This document shows, piece after piece, positions 15,178 through 24,453 of a stretch of DNA of 29,643 nucleotides; position 1 is the stretch's first letter; each line of letters begins with the position of its first letter. Source of the stretch: Candidatus Sulfopaludibacter sp. SbA3. GTDB lineage: Bacteria; Acidobacteriota; Terriglobia; Bryobacterales; Bryobacteraceae. The stretch is from the NCBI GenBank assembly GCA_945861255.1, contig CAMAUG010000003.1, forward strand, positions 1 through 29,643, written 5' to 3'. Under the pieces are notes generated by a model. The model made no database searches, was not told the DNA's origin, and was given only the letters and a program-made list of their open reading frames with translations. Position numbers and translations under genes: made by a program.

Positions 15178-16929
15178 TTGCAACCTCAGATCACGGTCCT
15201 CGACGCCGGGGGACAATACTGCCACCTCATCGCGCGCAAGGTCCGCGAACTCGGCGTATATGCGGAGGTCGCCGCCAGCGAAACACCGGCGGCTGCGCTG
15301 GCCGGACGCAAAGGCATCATCATTTCCGGGGGTCCATCCAGCGTTTACGATTCGGGCAGTCCCACCATTGACCCGGCGCTGCTCGCGGCCGGAATTCCAG
15401 TCCTCGGCATCTGCTACGGCCAGCAGTTGATCGCGCACATGCTCGGCGGAACCGTATCGAAAGGCGAACGCGGCGAGTACGGTTTCGCGCAGCTCGATCT
15501 AGCCGGCGAGGAGACCATTTTTCTGGGCGTCTCCGGACGCCAACAGGTGTGGATGAGCCATCGCGATCTGGTCACCGTGCCGCCCGCCGGTTTCGACGTG
15601 CTGGCGCGCACAGACACGTGCCCCGTCGCGGCCATGGGATCGGCGGCGCAAAAAATCTTTGGCGTGCAGTTTCATCCTGAAGTGGCGCACACGCCGAGCG
15701 GCAAGACGATTCTTTCGAACTTCCTGTTTGAGATCTGCGGCTGCGAAAAGGACTGGGACCCCGCCGGACAGATCCTCGCCGTGGAAGAACACATCCGGCA
15801 GGTGGCCGCGCATCGCAACATTTTCTTCTTCGTCAGCGGGGGCGTGGATTCCACGGTGGCCTACACTTTGTGCCTGAAGGCGCTGGGGCCGGAGCGCGTG
15901 CACGGAACCTACGTGGACACGGGAATGATGCGGGAGGGAGAAACGGAATTCGTGCGCGAGAATTTCGCCAGGCTCGGCGCGCGCGCGTTCCAAGTGGTTG
16001 ACGCGCGGCAGGACTTTCTCGGCGCACTGGCCGGCGCCACCGAACCGGAGCGCAAGCGGCACATCATCGGCGAAAAATTCGTGGAGGTGCAGGAAAAGAT
16101 TCTCGATAGCGAGCATTACCTGGACGGCCAATGGATCCTGGGCCAAGGCACCATCTATCCCGATACCATCGAATCCGGCGGCAGCGCCAAGGCCGATTTG
16201 ATCAAGACGCATCACAACCGCGTGGAGGGGATCCAAAAACTGATCGAAGCGGGCCGCATCATCGAACCGCTCACCCAGTTCTATAAGGATGAAGTCCGCG
16301 CGATAGGGCGGCAGCTCGGCCTTGCGCCGGAGTTGCTGGAACGCCATCCCTTCCCGGGGCCGGGACTCGCAATCCGTTGCCTGTGCACCGATGAAATCGC
16401 CGCGCCGCAGAGAACCGGGAATGGGTGGATCATTCCGGTGAGTTCCGTAGGCGTGCAGGGCGATTCTCGTACTTACAAGCCCGTGCTGGCGCTCGACGCG
16501 CCGCCGTCCAGTGAAGAAGACGCAGCCGCCATCATTAACAGCCGCACGGACGTGAACCGTATCGTGGGCACTGCCGTCACTTGCCGCCCGATGAGCGCTC
16601 TCAGGATCGCGCCCGCGCATCTCACTGCCGATCGCATGGACCGGCTGCGCCGCGTAGACGCCATCGTGCGCAACCTGTGCGTGAACTCCGGCTTCGAAAA
16701 AGAAATCTGGCAATTCCCCGTCGTCTTGATCCCCCTAGGCATCCCGGCGCGCCCCGATTCGGTGGTGCTGCGCCCGGTGGATTCGGTGGACGGCATGACC
16801 GCCCGCGCAGTTCGAATCCCCGCGGAGCTGCTGGGCACAATGACCAGGATGCTGATGGAAGTGGAAGGCATCGCGGGCGTGTTCTACGACCTGACCAACA
16901 AGCCGCCCGGAACCATTGAGTGGGAGTAG
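15178..16929 (+). CDS. guaA: GMP synthase (glutamine-hydrolysing), long form
   Basis: The product has 583 residues and converts XMP, glutamine and ATP to GMP in purine synthesis. The class I glutaminase domain comes first: C79 in GICYGQQ with H166 and E168 in QFHPEVAHT. The ATP-pyrophosphatase domain follows, with the PP-loop SGGVDST at 220-226, then IKTHHN and the PFPGPGLAIR segment near 391. Many bacterial enzymes are about 510-525 residues; this one has an enlarged dimerisation region (about 425-545), an N-terminus reading LDAGGQY instead of LDFGSQY, and ends in DLTNKPPGTIEWE, all reminiscent of the eukaryotic long form. The TTG start is chosen because the first beta-strand begins within a few residues of it and no ATG is nearby. 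The gene is convergent with the large unknown gene downstream. Confidence 0.95.
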   Translation: MQPQITVLDAGGQYCHLIARKVRELGVYAEVAASETPAAALAGRKGIIISGGPSSVYDSGSPTIDPALLAAGIPVLGICYGQQLIAHMLGGTVSKGERGEYGFAQLDLAGEETIFLGVSGRQQVWMSHRDLVTVPPAGFDVLARTDTCPVAAMGSAAQKIFGVQFHPEVAHTPSGKTILSNFLFEICGCEKDWDPAGQILAVEEHIRQVAAHRNIFFFVSGGVDSTVAYTLCLKALGPERVHGTYVDTGMMREGETEFVRENFARLGARAFQVVDARQDFLGALAGATEPERKRHIIGEKFVEVQEKILDSEHYLDGQWILGQGTIYPDTIESGGSAKADLIKTHHNRVEGIQKLIEAGRIIEPLTQFYKDEVRAIGRQLGLAPELLERHPFPGPGLAIRCLCTDEIAAPQRTGNGWIIPVSSVGVQGDSRTYKPVLALDAPPSSEEDAAAIINSRTDVNRIVGTAVTCRPMSALRIAPAHLTADRMDRLRRVDAIVRNLCVNSGFEKEIWQFPVVLIPLGIPARPDSVVLRPVDSVDGMTARAVRIPAELLGTMTRMLMEVEGIAGVFYDLTNKPPGTIEWE

Positions 16930-16936
16930 CCGCGCA

Positions 16937-16958
16937 CCGCGCGGACGACGCCGCGCGG
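16937..16958 (+). terminator. Hairpin between convergent genes
   Basis: CCGCGCGG (16937-16944) repeats at 16951-16958. The octamer is self-complementary, so the two copies can form an 8-bp GC stem with a 6-nt loop 8 bp after the guaA stop. It could end transcription from both sides, but there is no T-run on either strand, so intrinsic termination is uncertain. Confidence 0.4.
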
Positions 16959-16995
16959 AACATCCGATCCGGAAGCCTCTGCCTCGGGGGGCTGA

Positions 16996-19900
16996 CTATT
17001 CGCTCTGCTCTGTCCGTCCAGGTTCAAGAAGGCGGATCACGCGGCCATCGTCCGATGTGTAAGCCAGGATCCGGCCGGCGCGAACGACGCCTGCGAACCA
17101 TGCGCCGCCGGGGAACTCGGCCATTGTTTCCGGTGGGCCGGATTCACGGAGGCGCAGGAGCCGGCCGCCCTCCGATCCGAGAGCGTAGATCGCGGGGCCG
17201 CCGAACGGCAGCGCCGGAGTCTCAAGCTTCGTGATGCCCCCCGAGCAACAATCACTGTGAACTGGCGCTTCCTCCGGGCCGCGCCGGCCGTCGAAGACAC
17301 GCAGGCCTTCCCGTTCACGCAGCACGACGAATCCGCCGGCTGCCGCCACCTCTTCCGCCCCGCCCGCGTCGTGCCGGGCCGCCTCGCAGAGTTGTGAATC
17401 GTAGACTCTCAACTCCTTGCCTTGGAGGACGAATAGACGTCCTCTAACCGCGACAGCACCACGCACCGCATCCGCTTCACAACGCGAAAAAGGCTCGGTC
17501 CGCCGACCGGGCGGGCCGTCCTCCGCAACCCAAATGCCTGGGTCGCCCCAGAGCAGCAGTTTCTCTTCGAAGACGACCGCGCCGCGAACTCCATCGGCTT
17601 GCCATGCGCCGGCGAGCACCGGCATATGCGAATCGGACAAGTCGTAGGCTTCCACCAGTCCGTCCGTCACGACGAAGAGTTGCTTCCCTGAACCCACCAG
17701 CGCGCGGACGGCCGACCGCGGGCGGATCTTCCCACGCTCCCCGAGCATGGTCTGGCGGAGGATGACACCGCGGCCGCTCTCTTCATGTTGTCCAACTCTC
17801 TCCAGCGCGGCAGCCTGTAGAGCGGTCCGCCGCTCAAACATGGAGACCATGTCTTTCGGGGAACCGAGCGCATCGGGCGGGCAGATCTTGCGCAGCATGC
17901 CCGAATCCGGGGCGTGTCCTCCATGCCCGCCTTCGAGCGGGATCTGAGGGTCGAGGTGGTGCAACAAGGTCGGTATCTGGGGCGACAGATTGTGTGACAG
18001 AGTCTGCATGCGGCCCGGGAGCGCTGCCGGGCCAACCAGGCCCTTTGCGGAACGGCGGAGGCGGAGCGCCGGCCCCTGCCCATCGGGTTGCTGAGAGAGA
18101 GCGCTCACCAGGAGCGTGCCGGAGCGGTTGACGATGAAGCGGCCGATTTCCTCGCCGTTGCGGCCGATAAGGCCGACCTGTTCGCCTGGAGGCAGGCCGG
18201 CCGCCCGCACCTGTAAGTAATGAAGCCCCGGCTGCTCAATGAGCTGCTCGATGGGCCAATCAAGTTCTTCAAAGAGACGGTGGCGAGGCAGGTAACAGTT
18301 GTTCACGAATTCAAACGCGGCCTGCTTGGCGAGCGCCTGGAACTGCTCCTCGGAGAGCGCCGAGAGCGGCTTGAGTGTAACGATACGAACGCCGCCCGTC
18401 GTCTTGATCAGGACACGGCAGGGGTAGCTGTTACCGGGCTTCCAGAAATCCGGGTTCATGCGCCAGAAGTCTACAGTCAGGACGATGTCGTAGAAGCCGT
18501 GTTCCTCCTTCTGCACGTCCAGGTGATAGATGTTATAGGGGTCGTCGATAATGCGGGCGTCGCACACGTGGAGGAGCGCCCAATGTTGCGGGTTGACCGG
18601 GTACAGGCGGAATCGGCTGTTGGCGGCGACCCGCTTTGAGCAGCGGCCTGCCTTTTCCCAGCAGAACGGATCGAGCAGTGGATCCTGCAGCACGGGCCGC
18701 AGCATCGAGAAGACCTGCATGGAGCCCCACAGGAAGAGCCCGGAAGCCTGGAGCGAAGAGCCATCGTTGAGCGGTTTGGAGCCCTTGAGCGTGAGCTGGC
18801 CGAAGTTGGGATCGGCGGGGAGAAACAGGCGGTCTTCCGTGTAGGCGTGATCGTCGTCGTCAGGGTCCTTGACCCACTTGCCCTTGGCGTCGAAGTGGAC
18901 GTCGTTGACCTTGACGATCGCGGCGATGAACGAAACGAACGGCAGGAAGCCCGCCATGTATTCCGAGCCGGTGACCGCGCCCGTGGCCATCTGCCCGAAG
19001 CCGAGGACGGGCCAGAAGGCCGCGGTGGTAAGGATGCAGCAGGAGGCGTCCCAGAAGTTCGGCGCGACGTTGGAGTTGATGTCGATGCGAACCGTATCCA
19101 GCTTCGGCACGGAGATGTAAACGTCGGCGGTAATCTCCGCGGAGACATCAAGGTCCTCGGTGAAGCAGTAACAGGCGTTCTCCTTTTCGACCTCCAAGTC
19201 GACGTGGACGCGCGCATAACCGGGGAGCTTCGCCGCTCCTATCTGGACATAGTCGAACCACTCGGCTTTGGGCTGGCGCGTGATGGTGATGCCGCTCTTG
19301 CCCTTGAGGCTGGAAAGAACCTCCCCCTTTACAAAGTTGGTGATCGCGTGGTGATCCAGGAAGAGGTTCCATCCGGCGCGCCCACCGTCTTGCTGCAGCC
19401 GGTCGATGACGTTGCCGTCACAGAAGGACTCCCAGTAGGCGAGCGAGCGGGAGGGATCTCCGGTCGCAGCGCCCCACGCCTGGTCCCAGAATTCCAGGCG
19501 GACGGCGATGCATGTTCGGCTCTCGGTCATGGAGAGATGGCCGTTGATCAGCTTCATCTCTTTGGGCATATAGCTCCCTATGACGCGGTCAATCGGGAGC
19601 CAGATGCAGGAACCGTGTATCTTGCCGGCCAACTTCTGAGCGATGGGGTCGCCGGCTGGAATCTGGTCAAGGCCGACATAGTTGAAGCAGAGGACCCGGG
19701 GGTTCGCGCAATCCATGGACAGCTCAAAGACGAGAGACAGGTTAAGCGGGAATGCGGCGGCTTTGTGCGTATTGGCCGCGCGGATGTCTTTCACCCATGA
19801 GATATGGATGGCAAGGTCCTGGACGAGCTGTGGCTTGCTGACGGGGCGCAGGGTGACGGTCTGGATATCCGCCTGGTGGATGCAGGCCTGAGTCTGGATC

Positions 19901-20085
19901 TTGGCGCGCCGGAGCGTGGACTTGCCAACCTCATATCCGACGATGATGAAAGGCTCGCCGGGCACGCTGTCGGAGGGGTTCAAATCGAGAAGGTCTTCGG
20001 TCAGCTCGCAAGCGAGCGCTTTGCGCATTTGCTCGCGGAAGCTCGCGAGGAAAGTATCCGCATCCAACTGGAGTTCGACTATCAT
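16996..20085 (-). CDS. Large unknown protein: strand-rich N-terminal body plus propeller-like C-terminal repeats
   Basis: The product has 1029 residues and I do not recognise the protein. There is no signal peptide. Residues 1-340 alternate long amphipathic strands (PLNLSLVFELSM near 113, TCIAVRLEFW 191-200, YARVHVDLEVE 290-300, ADVYISVPKLDTVRIDINS 320-338) with helices such as HHAITNFVKGEVLSSLKG (245-262). This faintly recalls TULIP-type lipid-binding folds, a low-confidence guess. A hydrophobic stretch lies at about 351-392. A second body follows (about 440-660), with cysteines at 475, 482, 508, 556 and 597. After a Pro/His/Gly-rich linker (about 690-740), residues about 795-1020 carry LVIVD/propeller-like repeats: 'LFVVTDGLVEAYDLSDSHMP', 'LFVLQGKELRVYDSQLC', 'GFVVLREREGLRVFDGRRG' and 'IYALGSEGGRLLRLRES'. 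ATG 20085 is the first start in frame; only an AAAG precedes it. It appears to stand alone. Confidence 0.75.
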   Translation of the reverse strand: MIVELQLDADTFLASFREQMRKALACELTEDLLDLNPSDSVPGEPFIIVGYEVGKSTLRRAKIQTQACIHQADIQTVTLRPVSKPQLVQDLAIHISWVKDIRAANTHKAAAFPLNLSLVFELSMDCANPRVLCFNYVGLDQIPAGDPIAQKLAGKIHGSCIWLPIDRVIGSYMPKEMKLINGHLSMTESRTCIAVRLEFWDQAWGAATGDPSRSLAYWESFCDGNVIDRLQQDGGRAGWNLFLDHHAITNFVKGEVLSSLKGKSGITITRQPKAEWFDYVQIGAAKLPGYARVHVDLEVEKENACYCFTEDLDVSAEITADVYISVPKLDTVRIDINSNVAPNFWDASCCILTTAAFWPVLGFGQMATGAVTGSEYMAGFLPFVSFIAAIVKVNDVHFDAKGKWVKDPDDDDHAYTEDRLFLPADPNFGQLTLKGSKPLNDGSSLQASGLFLWGSMQVFSMLRPVLQDPLLDPFCWEKAGRCSKRVAANSRFRLYPVNPQHWALLHVCDARIIDDPYNIYHLDVQKEEHGFYDIVLTVDFWRMNPDFWKPGNSYPCRVLIKTTGGVRIVTLKPLSALSEEQFQALAKQAAFEFVNNCYLPRHRLFEELDWPIEQLIEQPGLHYLQVRAAGLPPGEQVGLIGRNGEEIGRFIVNRSGTLLVSALSQQPDGQGPALRLRRSAKGLVGPAALPGRMQTLSHNLSPQIPTLLHHLDPQIPLEGGHGGHAPDSGMLRKICPPDALGSPKDMVSMFERRTALQAAALERVGQHEESGRGVILRQTMLGERGKIRPRSAVRALVGSGKQLFVVTDGLVEAYDLSDSHMPVLAGAWQADGVRGAVVFEEKLLLWGDPGIWVAEDGPPGRRTEPFSRCEADAVRGAVAVRGRLFVLQGKELRVYDSQLCEAARHDAGGAEEVAAAGGFVVLREREGLRVFDGRRGPEEAPVHSDCCSGGITKLETPALPFGGPAIYALGSEGGRLLRLRESGPPETMAEFPGGAWFAGVVRAGRILAYTSDDGRVIRLLEPGRTEQSE

Positions 20086-20359
20086 CTTTAGTTTTTTTCG
20101 GGGATGACTGAGGGCGCCTATGAGTGACTGAGTTGCAGAGCGAATCCAGTGCAGTCTAGTTCACGATTTCACGACTACGCCTTCAGCGCCAACACCACCA
20201 GCCACCCCACCATACTGATAACACACTTTCCACGCGATAGATCCATTTGCGCTCCCACCTTGAGTGGGAGTAACCGCAATCCGTCCGAAACTCCGGGGCA
20301 CAATGCTTCCGAGATGGTATGAGAAGGCCGATCCCCCGAAATTCGTTACCATAGGAAGT
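20086..20359 (+). other. Gene-free stretch before tRNA-Ser
   Basis: This 274-bp gap contains one clear stem-loop, CTCCCAC-CTTGA-GTGGGAG (20252-20270), and a 63-codon minus-strand frame (20161-20352) with no ribosome site that I could not support as a gene. The promoter of the tRNA should lie here, but I saw no convincing hexamers. Confidence 0.4.
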
Positions 20360-20449
20360 GGAGGAATGGCCGAGTGGTTGAAGGCGGCGGTCTTGAAAAC
20401 CGTTAGCGGGGTGACTCGCTCGGGGGTTCGAATCCCTCTTCCTCCGCCA
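20360..20449 (+). tRNA. tRNA-Ser (anticodon UGA)
   Basis: The acceptor stem GGAGGAA (20360-20366) pairs with TTCCTCC (20439-20445), followed by discriminator G and an encoded CCA (20447-20449). The D-arm carries GCCGAGTGGTTGAAGGC. The anticodon stem GCGGT/ACCGT (one G-T pair) encloses loop CTTGAAA with anticodon TGA at 20394-20396, reading UCA and related serine codons. A long variable arm (TTAGCGGGGTGACTCGCT region) identifies a class II serine tRNA, and GGTTCGAATCC is the T-arm core. Confidence 0.97.
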
Positions 20450-20486
20450 GAATCATCGCTTATGACGCCACCCCATCCACGCGCGC

Positions 20487-20492
20487 TATGAT
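20487..20492 (+). promoter_or_regulatory. -10-like TATGAT, predicted leaderless promoter of the moxR cluster
   Basis: TATGAT (five of six consensus positions) ends 7 nt before the GTG start at 20500. A possible -35, ATGACG (20462-20467), is 19 bp upstream. No ribosome-binding site is present. Confidence 0.45.
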
Positions 20493-20499
20493 GTAGACT

Positions 20500-21492
<993 letters not shown>

Positions 21493-21524
21493 GGGGAGTC
21501 AAACGGCAACACCCTGGCGCACCC

Positions 21525-22421
21525 ATGGCTGAAGACCTCCTCATCGACACCCGCCTCCTGGAAAAACTGGAGCGTCTCACCATCCAGTGGCAAAAATCGC
21601 TGGGCGGCCTGGTAGGCGGCGACAACACCTCGCGCTTCGGCGGCGCGGGTCAGGAGTTCCTGGACCATCGCCAGTTTCATCACGGCGATGAGCTCCGCGA
21701 CGTCAATTGGCGCGCCTTCATGCGGCTGGAAAAACTATTCCTAAAGGTGTTCCATTTGGAGCCGCGCATTCCTGTCCGCATCCTGTTCGACGTCAGCCCG
21801 TCCATGGCCACGGGCGCCGGCGACGGCACGCTCTCCAAGTTCGACTACGCCCGGAAACTCGCGGCGGCCGTCTGCTACGTCGGCCTGGTGCGGCTCGATT
21901 CCATCACACTCCAGCCGTTCAGTGACAGATTGGGCGATGGCCTCTCGGTGGGAGGAGGCCGCCAGCGGTTCCAACCGGCCGTGCGCTATCTCTCCGCGCT
22001 CAAGCCGGGGGGCAAGACGAATTTCCTGCAGTGCGCGCGGGACTTCCTCACTAAGTTCCCGCAAGCCGGCTTGACCATCGTGATTTCCGATTTCTTCGAT
22101 GAAGCGGATTGCGACAAACCTTTGCAATATCTGGCGGACTTCGGGCACGAATTGATTCTCATCCACGTATGGGCGGACGACGATCGTGAGCCCGCCTGGG
22201 AGGGAGAACTCGACCTGGAGGATGCGGAATCCGGAGCGCGCCTGCAACTGCCTTTCGGCGAGGACGCGCGCGTTTCCTACACGGCGGCGTTCGACGAGTT
22301 TAGCGCGCACCTCCGCGAAGTCGCACTGCGCAACGGGGGCCGTTATGTGAGTCTATCGACCTCCAATCCCGTGGAAGATGCGATCTTCGGTCCCATGGTC
22401 CGCAGCGGGGCGCTGCAATAG
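21525..22421 (+). CDS. DUF58/VWA-type protein
   Basis: The product has 298 residues. The DUF58 signature is complete: GxGQEFLDHRQFHHGDELRD (about 40-59) then VNWRAFMRLEKLFLKVFHLE. A VWA-like core follows, with a MIDAS motif DVSPSM (89-94) and KFDYARKLAAAVCYVGL, and a later FGGKTNFLQC-like loop (PGGKTNFLQCARDFL). There is no membrane span and no signal peptide. DUF58 proteins are almost always encoded beside moxR and are thought to act with it as an adaptor linking the ATPase to substrate; the reaction is not settled. It lies 32 bp after moxR and 85 bp before the BatA-type gene. The start ATG has no strong ribosome site. Confidence 0.92.
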   Translation: MAEDLLIDTRLLEKLERLTIQWQKSLGGLVGGDNTSRFGGAGQEFLDHRQFHHGDELRDVNWRAFMRLEKLFLKVFHLEPRIPVRILFDVSPSMATGAGDGTLSKFDYARKLAAAVCYVGLVRLDSITLQPFSDRLGDGLSVGGGRQRFQPAVRYLSALKPGGKTNFLQCARDFLTKFPQAGLTIVISDFFDEADCDKPLQYLADFGHELILIHVWADDDREPAWEGELDLEDAESGARLQLPFGEDARVSYTAAFDEFSAHLREVALRNGGRYVSLSTSNPVEDAIFGPMVRSGALQ

Positions 22422-22506
22422 CCGCGCTGCAATTTTTCGCGAGTCGGTGATGGCCTCCGCCGCAGCCTGTTACACTAGCAGATCGGGGCTTCTGTAGGCA
22501 TCACCG

Positions 22507-24453
22507 ATGAATTTCCTGAATCTCGGCCTGGGCGAATTCCTGGCGCTCGCCGGAGTCATCTCCGCCTCCATGGTGGTTCTGTATCTGCTGGACCGCTCCA
22601 AGCGCCGCCACGTAGTCGCCACGCTCCGCTTCTGGACCGCCAGCAACGTCCCCAGCGAATGGAAGCGCAGCCGCCGAATTCAGCAACCCTGGAGCTTGCT
22701 GCTGCAATTGTTGAGCATCTTGCTGCTCCTGCTGGCGATTGCCGGCCCGCGCTTCGGCGGCGACGCCACCGCCATCCGCGATCACGTGCTGCTGCTGGAC
22801 ACCTCGGCGTGGATGGGCGCGCGCGCCCGGCAGGGCATTCTTCTCGATCAGGCCAAGCAGTTGGCGGAGTCCTATCTCGGTACCGTGCCCGCGGGAGACC
22901 GGGTGATGGTGGTGCGCGCGGACGCTCTGGCCACGCCGGTCACGCCATTCGAGACTCGCCGCGAGCCGCTGCTCAACGCGATTCGCCAGTCGCAGCCGTC
23001 GGCGTCGGCGCTCAATCTGGAACAGGCCATCGAGTTCGCACAGCACGTGCAGCGTTTACAGGGACACTCCGGCGAGATCGTGTTCTCCGGAGCGGGCCGC
23101 ATTTCGCGCGCCGAAGCCGAGTCCCTGGCGCCTCCATCCAATCTGCGCGTCCTGCAAGTTCCTTCGGCGGGTGAAAACGTCGGCATCCGCAAACTGGGAC
23201 TCCGCCGTTCGCCCTCGAAACCGGACACCTGGGAAGCCTTTGTCGGATTGAAAAACGACGGAACGCGTCCACGGGAAATCGCTCTCGAACTGCATTTCGG
23301 AGGCGCCACGGTGGCCCGCAAAACCATGACGCTGGCTGCGTCGCAGGAACCGGAGATGACGTTCGGCTTCACCAATCCGCGCGCGCCGTTCCTCGAAGCC
23401 ACGATCCGCTCCACCAACAGCCGGGGCGACGCGTTCCCTCAGGACGACCGCGCGGCCATCGACGTACCCGAAGAAAAAACGCTGAAGGTCGGCGTGTTTT
23501 CTACTCAGCCCACTTTGCTGGCCGCCCTGTTTAACGGCAACTCGCAAGTAGAGGCATCCTACAAGACGCCGCCGCAATATGACGCGCGGGAAAAATTCGA
23601 CATCGTAATCTTCGATCGTTTCAAGCCTGATCCACTGCCCGCGGAGACGCACATTGTTTGGATCGAACCTCCCGCTGGTTCTCCATTCTCCGTCCGCTCC
23701 AACCAAACGCGTGCGAAACTGGAGCGCTGGAACAGCAATACGCCTTTGGCCGCGGGCCTTTACACACGCGATGTCGAGCTGGCGACGGCGCAGGTCTTCA
23801 ATGCCGCGAAAGGCGATGAGCCCGTGGCCGAAGTTTCCGCCGGACCCATCGTCATCGCGCGGCCCGGAACGTTCAAGATGGCCGCGCTCGGCTTCCATCC
23901 CATCCGCTCCGCCATGCGCTATGAGCTGGTCACGCCGCTGCTGATGGCGAATATTCTGCGCTGGATGGCGCCGGAAGCCTTCCGCCGCACGGATGTACAG
24001 GCTGGAACCATCGGGACCGTGAGCGTGGCGATGGAAAATGGCGCGGACCCGGCGTCCGTCAAAGTCACTGGTGAAGACAAACGGCCGCTGCCGTTCACCA
24101 TCGAAGGAAATTCGCTGCGCTTCTTCTCCGGCGCGCCCGGCAACGTGCACGTTTCCACGGGCGACCGCGAGAGCATCCACTCCCTCACGCTGCCCGACGT
24201 GGCGGAAGCCGCCTGGAAGCCGGCGGCGAACGTGCGCAAAGGCCTGCCGCCCGTTTTGGTCAGCCGCGCGGGCTCCACGGATTGGTGGCCCTGGCTTGCC
24301 GTGCTGGGTGGCCTGGGATTGCTGGCGGACTGGCTCCTCTACGGCCGTAGTCACATTTTGCGGGTTGGACCGCGCGCCGCAATTCGACCCCGCATCGATA
24401 TTTTCTCGCTGAAAGTTCCCTCGCTGAAAGGTCCATGGAGGAAGGCCTCATGA
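22507..24453 (+). CDS. BatA/VWA-domain membrane protein
   Basis: The product has 648 residues. An N-terminal BatA-type region has two spans (about 8-28 and 62-80: LLLQLLSILLLLLAIAGPRF) separated by the basic loop SKRRHVVATLRFW, then a VWA core with MIDAS-like DTSAWM (98-103). The large middle part is beta-rich (extracytoplasmic repeats such as KPDTWEAFVGLKNDGTRPRE). A last span near the C-terminus (WWPWLAVLGGLGLLADWLL) anchors it again. The family works with MoxR ATPases. The stop overlaps the next gene's start (ATGA at 24450), so the two are translationally coupled. The start follows an 85-bp gap in which GTTACACTAG contains a weak -10-like TACACT, so an internal promoter is possible. Confidence 0.88.
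   Translation: MNFLNLGLGEFLALAGVISASMVVLYLLDRSKRRHVVATLRFWTASNVPSEWKRSRRIQQPWSLLLQLLSILLLLLAIAGPRFGGDATAIRDHVLLLDTSAWMGARARQGILLDQAKQLAESYLGTVPAGDRVMVVRADALATPVTPFETRREPLLNAIRQSQPSASALNLEQAIEFAQHVQRLQGHSGEIVFSGAGRISRAEAESLAPPSNLRVLQVPSAGENVGIRKLGLRRSPSKPDTWEAFVGLKNDGTRPREIALELHFGGATVARKTMTLAASQEPEMTFGFTNPRAPFLEATIRSTNSRGDAFPQDDRAAIDVPEEKTLKVGVFSTQPTLLAALFNGNSQVEASYKTPPQYDAREKFDIVIFDRFKPDPLPAETHIVWIEPPAGSPFSVRSNQTRAKLERWNSNTPLAAGLYTRDVELATAQVFNAAKGDEPVAEVSAGPIVIARPGTFKMAALGFHPIRSAMRYELVTPLLMANILRWMAPEAFRRTDVQAGTIGTVSVAMENGADPASVKVTGEDKRPLPFTIEGNSLRFFSGAPGNVHVSTGDRESIHSLTLPDVAEAAWKPAANVRKGLPPVLVSRAGSTDWWPWLAVLGGLGLLADWLLYGRSHILRVGPRAAIRPRIDIFSLKVPSLKGPWRKAS

Noticed and set aside
18847..19800. 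Plus-strand open frame of 317 codons
   Set aside because: It is antisense to the 1029-residue gene, which shows better protein-like strand and helix patterns.
20161..20352. 63-codon minus-strand frame next to tRNA-Ser
   Set aside because: The peptide looks fairly protein-like, but there is no ribosome site, the upstream part runs into the tRNA, and no family is recognised. It may be a gene fragment.
20360..20449. tRNA-Ser as an integration site for a mobile element
   Set aside because: No integrase and no repeat of the tRNA 3' end were seen on either side.
23056..24354. Minus-strand open frame of 432 codons
   Set aside because: It is the mirror frame of the BatA/VWA gene and reads as Arg-rich sequence without recognisable domains.
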